Assembly (NCBI GenBank): GCA_964422365.1
Contig: CAYRAV010000032.1
Span: 1 to 32,180, forward strand
DNA from: CAYRAV01 sp964422365
Lineage (GTDB): Bacteria > Bacillota > Clostridia > Lachnospirales > Lachnospiraceae
Length of the DNA: 32,180 nt
Reading direction: 5' to 3'
This document shows positions 9,501 to 17,198 of this stretch, in pieces. Position 1 is the stretch's first letter; each line of letters begins with the position of its first letter. The notes beneath the pieces were generated by a model, which was given only the letters and a program-made list of their open reading frames with translations, searched no databases and was not told the origin of the DNA. Both the position numbers and the translations under genes were made by a program.

Positions 9501-11149
9501 AGAACGGAAGGGAACAGTACCAATCACAGTGGCGAAAGCGACACCGGAAATAGAAGTGCCTGTGGCGGATGCTGTTACCTATAATCCGTCGGGAACGCTG
9601 GGCAATGTCAGGTTAAACGGCGGGAGTGCCACATGCACAGTAGGTGGCAGCACGGTATCTGTAGAGGGAGCTTGGAGCTGGAAGGATGCTTTGGCTGTCC
9701 CGGCAGTGGGCAACAGTGGCTATACTGCTATATTTACACCAGAGGACACTACCAGATATAATATCGTGGAGTGTACTGTAACTGTGACAGTAGAAAAGGC
9801 AGTGCCACATATTGTTGAACTGCCAAAAGCAGCGGATATCATCTACGGGGATTCGCTTGGCGATTCTATTCTGACAGGCGGTACGGTATGGTACAGTGAT
9901 TTGGACAACGCTGAGGTTGTGGGCAGCTTTGCGTGGAAGGATGGCATGATAAAGCCTGATGTATCAGACAGCCAGAGTACAAAGTACATTGTGGTATTCA
10001 CTCCTTTGGACGAGACAAATTACAGCAGTGTGGAAACGGAGATTGTGCTGATGGTAGAACAGACGGAGCAGCCGAAACGGCCAGGACGGCCAGTGGGCAG
10101 TCTGGTGCCGCCAGTAGCAACACCGACACCAGACATTCCAACAGTAGCAACACCGACACCAGACATTCCAACAGTAGCAACACCGACACCAGACATNNNN
10201 NNNNNNNNNNNNNNNNNNNNNNNNNNNNNNNNNNNNNNNNNNNNNNNNNNNNNNNNNNNNNNNNNNNNNNNNNNNNNNNNNNNNNNNNNNNNNNNNAGCA
10301 ACACCGACACCAGACATTCCAACAGCAGTAACACCGACACCAGATATTCCAACAGCAGTAACACTGGCACCAGATATTCCAACAGCAGTAACACCGACAC
10401 CAGATATTCCTTCAGCAGTGCCGCCGACACCGGATATTCCAACGGCAGTAACACCGACACCAGATATTCCAACAGCAGCAACACCAACACCAGACACACC
10501 AAATCAGCCGACCACTACTCCGTCTGTGGCGGTATCAAAAGCACAACAGGCTAAGAATGTGTTAGCCATAAATGCAGGGTTAAAAGCCAGTCAGACTGGA
10601 AATAAAATCACGATAGCATGGGGCAGGGTAAATGGTGCAGATGGTTATGATGTTTATGTGCAGTATTGTGGAAAGAAATTTACCACTAAATCAATCAATT
10701 CTGTAAACAGCGGGAACATGACAAAACTCACGGTGAAAAAGGTTAATGGCAAGAAGTTAAATCTGAAAAAGAATTATCGAATTTATGTGCTTGCCTATAA
10801 ACGGGTAGATGGAAAGAAAGTAATTCTTGGCAAGAGCATCACCGCCCATATTGCTGGAAGAAAGAAAACAAAATATACTAATGTCAAGGCAGTGGAGGTA
10901 AAGAAGAGCGCTTATAGTTTGAAAAAAGGTGAAACAGCAGCAATCAAAGCAAGTACTGTACTGGTCAGCAGGAACAAAAGGCAGCTTTCTGATGCACACG
11001 CAAAGGAGTTCCGCTATGCAACCAGTGACAAGAAAGTAGCAGCCGTAACAGCAAAAGGCAAGATCAAGGCAGTAGGAAAAGGAAGCTGTATCATTTATGT
11101 CTATGCAAGAAATGGATATGCGAAGAAAGTAAAAGTCGAAGTGAAGTAA
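6583..11149 (+). CDS. Giant secreted surface protein: LRR, Ig-like domains, Pro-Thr stalk (interrupted by gap)
   Basis: The ATG at 6583 has GGAGG close upstream and begins a signal peptide (KRKLKRS, then LGLLLVAVMVF, cut near the VCAS site about residue 38). Next come BspA-type leucine-rich repeats (about 100-180; GSRAFSG, LTISEGVSSIGELAFGSC), then a beta-helix-like stretch (TLNIEGGEF, NVNISGGTF). Several bacterial Ig-like/MBG modules follow (YGAKLSEL, YGQTLSTL, YGDSLGDS) plus a Big_2 module (ESVAVVSADGTVTIKGVG). A 10-residue Thr-Pro stalk repeat contains the 100-N gap. After the gap the frame from 10298 continues as stalk, then an Fn3-like module (YDVYVQY ... YRIYVLAYK) and a final Big_2 module ending at 11149. 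The frame change across the gap only reflects its arbitrary length, so I treat both sides as one gene. No LPxTG sorting signal is seen. Likely role: adhesion or cell-surface scaffold. Confidence 0.8.
10114..10507 (+). repeat. 30-bp tandem repeat encoding the ATPTPDIPT stalk
   Basis: Each 30-base unit encodes a 10-residue unit of the type V-A-T-P-T-P-D-I-P-T. Nearly three units precede the N gap (from 10114) and seven follow it (10298-10507). Units closest to the gap are almost identical and those furthest downstream diverge (SAVPPTP, NTKSADH-type drift only in the wrong frame). The true copy number is hidden in the gap. Confidence 0.95.
10197..10296. other. Assembly gap (100 N)
   Basis: Exactly 100 N inside a near-identical tandem repeat. 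This is a conventional placeholder for an unresolved join, not a measured length. It is why the surface-protein frame seems to shift. Confidence 0.98.
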
Positions 11150-11178
11150 GAGGAAAACTATCAGGAAAAAAATAATGA

Positions 11179-11207
11179 TTGCTTTTTCTCCGTCTCTATG
11201 ATATAAT
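11179..11207 (+). promoter_or_regulatory. rpmE promoter
   Basis: TTGCTT (11179-11184), 17-base spacer, TATAAT (11202-11207). This gives a short leader of about 65 bases before rpmE that contains a perfect dyad. Confidence 0.7.
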
Positions 11208-11236
11208 GAAAAAGCTGTTTATTGACGAATAATACA

Positions 11237-11254
11237 GATCGGTTGGAACCGATC
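11237..11254 (+). promoter_or_regulatory. Dyad in the rpmE leader
   Basis: GATCGGTT (11237-11244) and AACCGATC (11247-11254) form a perfect 8-bp stem with a 2-base centre, 24 bases before the L31 start. As RNA it would open to a slightly larger loop. Ribosomal-protein L31 leaders that bind L31 are known in Firmicutes, so autoregulation is plausible. A DNA operator is the alternative. Confidence 0.5.
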
Positions 11255-11278
11255 GAGAATGTGAACGAGGTGAAAATG

Positions 11279-11482
11279 ATGAGAGAAGGAATCCATCCTA
11301 ACTATTATCAAGCAAAGGTAACTTGCAACTGTGGAAATGAATTCGTAGTAGGTTCTACAAAAGAAGAGATTCATGTGGAAATCTGTTCAAAATGTCATTC
11401 TTTCTATACAGGACAGCAGAAAGCAGTTACAGCACGTGGTGCAATTGATAAGTTCAACCGTAGATATGGTTTAACAAAATAA
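11279..11482 (+). CDS. rpmE: 50S ribosomal protein L31 (zinc-binding type)
   Basis: A 67-residue protein beginning MREGIHPNYY, the typical L31 start (M-K-E-G-I-H-P). It binds the central protuberance of the large ribosomal subunit. The cysteines in TCNCGNEF and EICSKCHSF are the four zinc ligands of the C+ form, so expression may relate to zinc supply. An ATG is also present at 11276. I chose 11279 because it matches the family start and has GAGGTG at 11267-11272 at better spacing. It has its own promoter and is followed by a long hairpin region before the DUF1385 gene. Confidence 0.95.
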   Translation: MREGIHPNYYQAKVTCNCGNEFVVGSTKEEIHVEICSKCHSFYTGQQKAVTARGAIDKFNRRYGLTK

Positions 11483-11513
11483 TGAAGAATAAACTTTAGG
11501 GTTTTATACTGAG

Positions 11514-11560
11514 ACGGTCACGACGTTCAGTTCATATATTTGACTGGATTTTGTGACCGT
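11514..11560 (+). promoter_or_regulatory. Long hairpin between rpmE and the DUF1385 gene
   Basis: ACGGTCAC (11514-11521) and GTGACCGT (11553-11560) are perfect reverse complements around a 31-base loop. The loop itself holds CAGT...ACTG. Only a TTGC follows, so it is a poor intrinsic terminator. It could separate rpmE levels from the downstream genes by attenuation or RNA processing. A possible weak promoter (TTGCAG 11561, TATAAT 11586-11591) lies right after it. Confidence 0.5.
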
Positions 11561-11621
11561 TTGCAGTATGCCCGGCTGTAATGGATATAATAGAAAACAC
11601 AATAGAGAAAGTGGTGAATAT

Positions 11622-12950
11622 ATGAGACCATCAGGAATTGGAGGACAGGCGGTTATTGAAGGCGTAATGATGAAGAATAAGAATCATTATGCGGTGGCAG
11701 TAAGGAAACCGAATGATGAAATTGTAATTGAAAATAGTGAATATCACAGCATTGCTGATAAAAATAAATTTTTCAGACTGCCTATTATAAGAGGGATGGT
11801 TGCCTTTATTGATTCTATGTCTTTGGGAATGAAAACGCTGGGGTATTCTGCCAGCTTTTATGAAGAAGAGGATGAAGCAGAACCTAGTAAGATGGAAAAG
11901 GCAATGGGAAAAGTTTTTAAGGAGAAAGCAGAATCAGTGGTTATGGGAATTACGGTAGTGATTGCTATGATTTTAGCAATTGGAATTTTTATGATACTGC
12001 CGTGGTTTTTAGCAGATTTACTAAGGAAACAGATTAATAATGAAATTCTGCAGGCATTGATTGAAGGTGCAATCAGATTAGTCATCTTTATTTTGTATGT
12101 AAGTGCAATTTCCATGATGCAGGACATTAAGCGGGTGTATATGTATCATGGTGCAGAGCACAAAACCATCAATTGTGTGGAAAACGGACTGCCTCTTACA
12201 GTAGAAAATGTAAGAAAGCAGTCTAGACAGCATAAACGATGTGGAACCAGTTTTATGTTGTATGTAATGCTGATTAGTATTTTGCTATTTATGTGTATCA
12301 GAGTAGATCAGCCAGTCTTAAGGGTAGTGCTTAGAATTTTACTTGTACCTGTTATTGCCGGAATATCGTATGAATTTATCAAATTAGCAGGCAGAAGCAA
12401 TTCAAAAATCATGGGTATATTAAGCAGACCAGGGATGTGGCTGCAGGGTCTGACAACAAAAGAGCCTGATGATACCATGATAGAGGTTGCTATTGCATCT
12501 GTAGAAGCTGTATTTGACTGGAAAGCCTTTTTAGAAGGAGCAGATAATGAATTTGCAGCCGCCAAAGCAAGAGTAAATGCTAATGGAGGCGGGCCTGTAC
12601 GCCCTGTCCCGGTAAAAAGGGCACAAGGCAGAGTGAACCGCAGAAGCGGTTTCTATGAAAAGCGTGAGAAAGAAAGACAGGAAAGAGAAAAGAGAATAGA
12701 GGCTAAGTTACAGAATCAAAAGGAAGTTCCTGTAAATGAAAAGAAAGAAGCTAAGGGAAAAGCCGCCAAATCACAGGAGGCAGGAAAGGTAGCAGTTGTC
12801 AAAAAAGCCACATCAAAAAGACGTCCGGTGACTGCTGTTGAAGAAATTAGAAGAAAAGACAGCATTTTAGATTATGATGAGGAAGATGATGATATCCTAA
12901 GAGCATTGGATAAATTTGTAACAGATAATGAGAAAAAAGAGGAAGAATAA
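11622..12950 (+). CDS. DUF1385 membrane protein (YqhQ-like)
   Basis: A 442-residue protein from the ATG at 11622 (RPSGIGGQAVIEGVMM, the family's conserved opening), with an AGTGGTG site upstream. In-frame codons back to 11553 lie in the hairpin and promoter area and are rejected. Conserved DUF1385 features follow: FFRLPIIRGMVAFIDSMSLGMK, two to four membrane helices, and YHGAEHKTI with C-G-T-S-F, which suggest metal binding. From about residue 330 a Lys/Glu/Arg-rich tail of about 110 residues extends beyond the usual family length. The function is unknown. It is commonly found next to prmC and prfA in clostridia, as here (33 bases to prmC), so it is probably co-transcribed. Confidence 0.88.
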   Translation: MRPSGIGGQAVIEGVMMKNKNHYAVAVRKPNDEIVIENSEYHSIADKNKFFRLPIIRGMVAFIDSMSLGMKTLGYSASFYEEEDEAEPSKMEKAMGKVFKEKAESVVMGITVVIAMILAIGIFMILPWFLADLLRKQINNEILQALIEGAIRLVIFILYVSAISMMQDIKRVYMYHGAEHKTINCVENGLPLTVENVRKQSRQHKRCGTSFMLYVMLISILLFMCIRVDQPVLRVVLRILLVPVIAGISYEFIKLAGRSNSKIMGILSRPGMWLQGLTTKEPDDTMIEVAIASVEAVFDWKAFLEGADNEFAAAKARVNANGGGPVRPVPVKRAQGRVNRRSGFYEKREKERQEREKRIEAKLQNQKEVPVNEKKEAKGKAAKSQEAGKVAVVKKATSKRRPVTAVEEIRRKDSILDYDEEDDDILRALDKFVTDNEKKEEE

Positions 12951-12983
12951 TTCATAAGGGCAGCTGTTAGAAAGGAAGAAAAA

Positions 12984-13829
12984 ATGGATTTACAAGAGTT
13001 ATTAGAACAGGGAGAAGAAATCCTCAAAACAGCCGGGGTAGAAGAAGCAGCCTTAGATGCATGGTACTTGATGGAGTATATTTGTAATATAGATAAAGTC
13101 TATTACCTGTTACATAAGAAAGAAGATGTAGAAATACAAAAAATAAATGCTTATATGTCTGTTATTCAAAAACGTGCAAAGAGGATACCTTTGCAGTATA
13201 TTACAAATAGACAGGAATTTATGGGATATTCTTTTTATGTAAATGAACATGTACTTATACCAAGACAGGATACAGAGATTTTAGTGGAACGCGTTTTAGC
13301 AGATTTAAAGGCAGAACAGGACGAAAAATCCATATTAGATGTTTGTACTGGTTCGGGCTGTATTGTGATTAGCCTGGCAAAAGAGATACCATTAAAAAAG
13401 GCAGCAGCAGTAGACATTTCTAAAGAAGCACTGGAGACAGCCAAAAGAAATTGTAAGCAGCTGGAGGTTTCAATAGAATTAAAACAAAGTGATTTATTCG
13501 AAACAGTTACAGGTAAGTATGATGTGATTGTTTCTAATCCGCCTTATATCAGGAGTGAAGAGATTGATACTCTTATGCCGGAGGTAAAGTACCATGAACC
13601 TGTGCTGGCATTAGATGGCAGAGAAGATGGATTGTATTTTTATAGGAAAATTATTAGTGAGAGTACGGAACACTTCAATAATGGAGGCAGATTGTATTTT
13701 GAAATCGGCTGTAACCAGGGAGATGAGGTAAAGCAGTTAATGGAAGATGCAGGATTTCATCATGTGAAGATAGAAAAGGATTTGGCAGGATTAGACCGTA
13801 TTGTATATGGAATGTGGTCATTGCCATAA
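12984..13829 (+). CDS. prmC: Release factor glutamine N5-methyltransferase
   Basis: A 281-residue SAM-dependent enzyme that methylates the glutamine of the GGQ motif in release factors 1 and 2. The N-terminal helical substrate-binding part is followed by the Rossmann fold with LDVCTGSGCI (near 118-127), acidic AAVDIS, and the catalytic NPPY at 185-188. The ATG at 12984 follows an AAGGAAG site. Its target, prfA, is the next gene 89 bases downstream, the usual arrangement. Confidence 0.96.
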   Translation: MDLQELLEQGEEILKTAGVEEAALDAWYLMEYICNIDKVYYLLHKKEDVEIQKINAYMSVIQKRAKRIPLQYITNRQEFMGYSFYVNEHVLIPRQDTEILVERVLADLKAEQDEKSILDVCTGSGCIVISLAKEIPLKKAAAVDISKEALETAKRNCKQLEVSIELKQSDLFETVTGKYDVIVSNPPYIRSEEIDTLMPEVKYHEPVLALDGREDGLYFYRKIISESTEHFNNGGRLYFEIGCNQGDEVKQLMEDAGFHHVKIEKDLAGLDRIVYGMWSLP

Positions 13830-13918
13830 AATATGTGAATGATGGCAGAATAGTAACACATATAAGTATGATGCTCTGCAGATATAGAGGTAGAAAAGTG
13901 ATATAGGAGGAAAATATA

Positions 13919-14995
13919 ATGTTTGATATGCTAGAAGATATTGTAAAAAAACATGAGGAAATTTTAAACATGCTGAATGAGCCGGGTGTTGCTGCTAATC
14001 AGGAACAATATCGTAAATTAATGAAGGAACAAGCGGATTTGTCTCCAATTGTGGACAAATTCAAAGAGTATAAAGAATGTAAAGAAGGTATTCAGGACAG
14101 TCTGGCAATGTTAGATGAAGAAAGTGATGCGGAAATGCGTGAACTTGCCAAAGAGGAATTAAATGATTGCAAGGAACGTTTAGAAGAGGTAGAGCATGAT
14201 TTGAAAATCCTGTTACTGCCAAAAGATCCAAATGATGAAAAGAATGTTATTGTAGAAATCCGCGGTGGTGCAGGCGGAGATGAAGCTGCATTGTTTGCTG
14301 CAGAATTATTCCGTATGTATTCCCGCTATGCAGAACGCAATCGGTGGAAGATAGATATGATGAGTGTCAATGAAAATGGAATTGGCGGTTTCAAAGAGGT
14401 TGTATTTATGATTGATGGAGCTGGAGCGTATTCCAAATTAAAATATGAAAGTGGTGTACATCGTGTACAACGTATCCCGGTAACAGAATCAGGCGGTCGT
14501 ATCCATACATCAACATCCACTGTAGCCATTATGCCGGAAGCAGAGGAAGTGGATATTGAAATTGATATGAATGACTGTAAATTTGATGTATTCCGTGCAT
14601 CTGGAAATGGTGGACAGTGTGTCAACACAACGGACTCGGCAGTACGTCTGACACATATTCCAACAGGAATCGTAATCTCCTGCCAGGATGAAAAATCGCA
14701 GTTAAAAAATAAAGATAAGGCGTTAAAAGTGCTCCGTTCCCGGTTATATGACTTAAAGCAGCAGGAAGCACACGATGCCGAGGCAGAGGCGAGAAGAAGC
14801 CAAGTAGGAACAGGCGACCGCTCTGAAAAGATTAGAACATATAACTTCCCACAGGGACGGGTGACAGATCATAGAATTAAATTTACTTCCCATAGACTGA
14901 ATGAAATTTTAGATGGGGATTTGTATGAAGTAATTGATAATCTGATTGCGGCGGACCAGGCGATACGCTTAAGCCGCTTAAATGAAGAGGGCTAG
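13919..14995 (+). CDS. prfA: Peptide chain release factor 1
   Basis: A 358-residue factor for UAA and UAG stop codons. The peptidyl-hydrolysis motif GGQ is at 231-233 in SGNGGQCVNTTDSAVR. The anticodon-like tripeptide is PVT in RIPVTESGGRIHTS, which marks RF1 rather than RF2. The start has a strong AGGAGG site. The stop TAG (14993-14995) lies inside the CTAG terminus of the adjacent MITE-like element, so the insertion either used the stop codon as target or replaced the original 3' end. The last residues (LSRLNEEG) look normal. Confidence 0.97.
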   Translation: MFDMLEDIVKKHEEILNMLNEPGVAANQEQYRKLMKEQADLSPIVDKFKEYKECKEGIQDSLAMLDEESDAEMRELAKEELNDCKERLEEVEHDLKILLLPKDPNDEKNVIVEIRGGAGGDEAALFAAELFRMYSRYAERNRWKIDMMSVNENGIGGFKEVVFMIDGAGAYSKLKYESGVHRVQRIPVTESGGRIHTSTSTVAIMPEAEEVDIEIDMNDCKFDVFRASGNGGQCVNTTDSAVRLTHIPTGIVISCQDEKSQLKNKDKALKVLRSRLYDLKQQEAHDAEAEARRSQVGTGDRSEKIRTYNFPQGRVTDHRIKFTSHRLNEILDGDLYEVIDNLIAADQAIRLSRLNEEG

Positions 14996-15247
14996 AGCGT
15001 GTTTTCAAATTCATTGCTCTAATCTGCATGCCCCGCTTTGCGTACCCATTCGGGCATACCGCAATCCATGCCCATCCAGGTATCCCGCAACTCATGCCCT
15101 TTCGGGCTGGCGGACTTCGTCCGATATGGTATGGATATTTGCCCCAAATTCATTCAATGTAGTCCGCTGTACCTCATGAATTTGGAACAAATCCCCCACA
15201 AATTGTAACACACATCTTGTAACAAGCAATTTTCAAACATGCTCTAG
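14992..15247. mobile_element. MITE-like element, longest copy (B, 256 bp)
   Basis: It starts CTAGAGCGTG and ends CATGCTCTAG. The left inverted repeat has two changes from the family consensus. The interior holds GGGCAT...ATGCCC dyads (15054 onward) and a tight CGGAC-TTC-GTCCG hairpin (15111-15123). A stem-loop in the right half pairs CAAATTCAT (15145-15153) with ATGAATTTG (15176-15184). It has no coding capacity. The left CTAG overlaps the prfA stop. Confidence 0.88.
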
Positions 15248-15329
15248 AATCCTTGAGTTTATGGGCTTTTGGGAAAATCAGGGATTATTGAGAATTGAAT
15301 AATTTGATAAAAAATCGGATTGGTTTTGT

Positions 15330-15356
15330 AAAAATCAGTCTGATTTTTTATTTTTT
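15330..15356 (+). terminator. Intrinsic terminator downstream of prfA
   Basis: AAAAATCA (15330-15337), GTC loop, TGATTTTT (15341-15348), then TTATTTTTT. The stem is A/T-rich. A longer alternative stem starts with AAAAAATCGGA near 15309. It closes the prfA unit beyond the MITE. Confidence 0.65.
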
Positions 15357-15380
15357 GTTATGAAACAAATTTTAATGGGT

Positions 15381-15427
15381 TTGTGTTGTTTATTTTCTTC
15401 TGTTATAATGTGCTTAAACGTGCTTAA
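15381..15427 (+). promoter_or_regulatory. Promoter with tandem TGCTTAA sites
   Basis: TTGTGT (15381-15386), 17-base spacer, TATAAT (15404-15409). Directly after the -10 the heptamer TGCTTAA occurs twice, at 15411-15417 and 15421-15427, exactly 10 bases apart. They cover the expected start point and so form a plausible repressor site. Confidence 0.6.
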
Positions 15428-15471
15428 GATTCTGTAAGAAAATAACAGACACAGATATAAAAAGGAGAGAG

Positions 15472-16026
15472 ATGGATATGAACTTTGATTTTGGAAAAAA
15501 GATAATATATGATTTTATCAAAGAACAGCAAATGAAATTAGGGTTTGAGCAGGAAACAATACGGCTATATATTCCGATACAGTCTTTCAAACATATCTTG
15601 AATTTGCAAAAGGATAGTTCTAAGGAAGAGCAGAAGCGGCAGATTGGCAGTTTTCGTGCAGAACTTGAGAAGACATTGGGCGCTGTTAAAATTACAGGAA
15701 AAGAAGAACGAATTTGTATTGCTATATCACCAGAGGGAAGCCGCTATGTGCATGAGAATATAGAGGAAAATCGATTTTTGGCAGATTTGATTGCATTATT
15801 TCGAAAGCATCATATCACAATTGATCAGGTAAGAGACATATTTGAAACATATTCCCATGAGTATGTCTGTTTCAAACAAGAGGGGGAGGAGTTTGACTAT
15901 CTGTTGTATTTCAAAAATAAGGAGATAGACGAATATTATTATTGTGTAAAATTTGAGGAAGGACATGCAAGTTATCATAGATTTTTGGAGGGAGATATAC
16001 GAGACATGTTTGGAGAAATCATATAA
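15472..16026 (+). CDS. DUF3877-like cytosolic protein, function unknown
   Basis: A 184-residue protein with no signal peptide or membrane segment. The segment KLGFEQETIRLYIPIQSFKH near residues 20-40 and the C-terminal YLLYFKNKEIDEYYYCVKFE recall the DUF3877 family found in Lachnospiraceae, from memory of the family only. It is acidic, aromatic-rich and probably globular. The ATG at 15472 is 3 bases from the AAAGGAGAGA site; an ATG at 15478 is better spaced and could be the true start. It has its own promoter with tandem operator-like repeats and stands apart from the VTC gene by 221 bases. I cannot give a role. Confidence 0.65.
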   Translation: MDMNFDFGKKIIYDFIKEQQMKLGFEQETIRLYIPIQSFKHILNLQKDSSKEEQKRQIGSFRAELEKTLGAVKITGKEERICIAISPEGSRYVHENIEENRFLADLIALFRKHHITIDQVRDIFETYSHEYVCFKQEGEEFDYLLYFKNKEIDEYYYCVKFEEGHASYHRFLEGDIRDMFGEII

Positions 16027-16167
16027 TTTATAGAGGTAAGAGGGAAAATAACCTGTGGTTTGATTTTAGCAGGCAGCAGCAAGGATGTGTTTGGAAAAGT
16101 CACAGAAAATTCATAAATTAATCAAAGAAAGTTAATAAATATGTAATAAAATAGAAATGGAATCTAG

Positions 16168-16186
16168 CTGGCATAACTTATGCCAG
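16168..16186. promoter_or_regulatory. Perfect 9-bp palindrome upstream of the VTC gene
   Basis: CTGGCATAA and TTATGCCAG flank a single C at 16177. The 1-base centre argues for a protein-binding operator rather than an RNA hairpin. An A/T-rich -10-like stretch (TAATAAAAT, about 16144-16152) lies just before it, so a repressor there could block the polyphosphate/CotH gene set. Confidence 0.55.
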
Positions 16187-16247
16187 ATTGTTTGTGGGAA
16201 TATAGAAACAGGTAAATGAAAAAATAATATAAAGGGGAGGCCGCAAA

Positions 16248-17024
16248 ATGGCACAAACGGTGTTTAATCGGGTAGAAAAGAAGTTTCTGTTAAATCAGGA
16301 GCAATTTGAGGCAATCTGGAAGGAACTTATGGAGCATATGCAGGTAGATATCTATGGAGGACATACAATCTGCAATTTGTATTATGATACTCCAACAGAT
16401 GAACTAATACGAAATTCAATTGAAAAACCGGTTTATAAAGAAAAATTAAGACTGAGAAGTTATGGCATACCTAATGGAGATTCGGAGGTATTTTTAGAAA
16501 TTAAGAAAAAATATAATGGAATTGTAAACAAAAGAAGAATAGTACTAGGTTTACAAGAAGCATATGCTTATCTGAATGAACACAAAAGGCCAAAAAAAGA
16601 ATCACAAATTTTAAATGAAATGGATTATTTTTTATCACGTTATGATCTTTATCCTAAAGTGTATTTAGCTTATGAAAGAGTAGCACTATTTGGAAAAGAA
16701 GACAATGAGTTTCGGGTGACTTTTGATACGAATATTCGAAGCAGAACAGAAAATTTAAGGTTAGAAGCAGGAACAGACGGCGAATACATATTAGAACTGG
16801 GAAACCACATTATGGAAGTAAAAATTACAAATTCTACACCCCTATGGTTTGCAAAGCTGCTCTCTAAATATGAATTGGTTAGCAGCTCGTTTTCAAAATA
16901 TGGGACATTTTATAAAAAACAAGTAAAAGAAACGATGAAAAGGAATGCGATGATTAGAGGAATAAGGGGAATGGAACAGCATATGGCACAAGAAAAAAGC
17001 AGTTTAACTTATATTATGGCATAA
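16248..17024 (+). CDS. VTC-domain polyphosphate polymerase-like protein
   Basis: A 258-residue single-domain protein. The tunnel-fold residues of the VTC/CYTH-like catalytic domain are visible: RVEKKFLL at 8-15, the YYDTP strand, KLRLRSYG, FLEIKKK and KRR, RVTFDTNIR, and IMEVKIT. In Vtc4 these basic and acidic residues hold the triphosphate and metal for making polyphosphate from ATP. Bacterial versions are commonly found next to DUF4956 and CotH genes, as here, and are thought to act in cell-envelope chemistry, but the product made here is not known. The start has a GGGGAGG site. A hairpin (17073-17105) separates it from the DUF4956 gene. Confidence 0.85.
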   Translation: MAQTVFNRVEKKFLLNQEQFEAIWKELMEHMQVDIYGGHTICNLYYDTPTDELIRNSIEKPVYKEKLRLRSYGIPNGDSEVFLEIKKKYNGIVNKRRIVLGLQEAYAYLNEHKRPKKESQILNEMDYFLSRYDLYPKVYLAYERVALFGKEDNEFRVTFDTNIRSRTENLRLEAGTDGEYILELGNHIMEVKITNSTPLWFAKLLSKYELVSSSFSKYGTFYKKQVKETMKRNAMIRGIRGMEQHMAQEKSSLTYIMA

Positions 17025-17050
17025 AGCGGGGCATGTAGATGATAACAGTG

Positions 17051-17078
17051 AATTTTCAAACATGCGCCAGAGCATGCT
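17051..17078. mobile_element. MITE end-to-end remnant
   Basis: AATTTTCAAACATGC (17051-17065) matches the family's right end. It is followed by GCCAG and then AGCATG, which resembles the next left end with a decayed CTAG. It looks like an eroded junction of two ends. Confidence 0.5.
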
Positions 17079-17105
17079 GTGAGGGAGCGGAACCTTCACA
17101 GCATG
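17073..17105 (+). promoter_or_regulatory. Hairpin between VTC and DUF4956 genes
   Basis: CATGCTGTGA (17073-17082) and TCACAGCATG (17096-17105) form a perfect 10-bp stem with a 13-base loop. No T-run follows, so an RNA-processing or partial attenuation role within the operon is more likely than full termination. Confidence 0.6.
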
Positions 17106-17198
17106 TTGTGTAGTTTGACGAAAAATTATGATGTGACAAAGAGAAAGGAAGTATTGCCGAGTGTAGACAGCAGAAGTATAAAAAATGGAGGAAAGCCT

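Noticed and set aside
9964..10502. Long minus-strand frames in the stalk repeat
   Set aside because: They are mirror frames of a 30-base repeat and include the N gap; no start signals.
10195..10554. Apparent C-terminus of the surface protein in the pre-gap frame (SNTDTRHSNSS repeats)
   Set aside because: This frame arises only because the gap was filled with exactly 100 N. The frame from 10298 continues the TPTPD repeat and leads to real Fn3/Big_2 modules.
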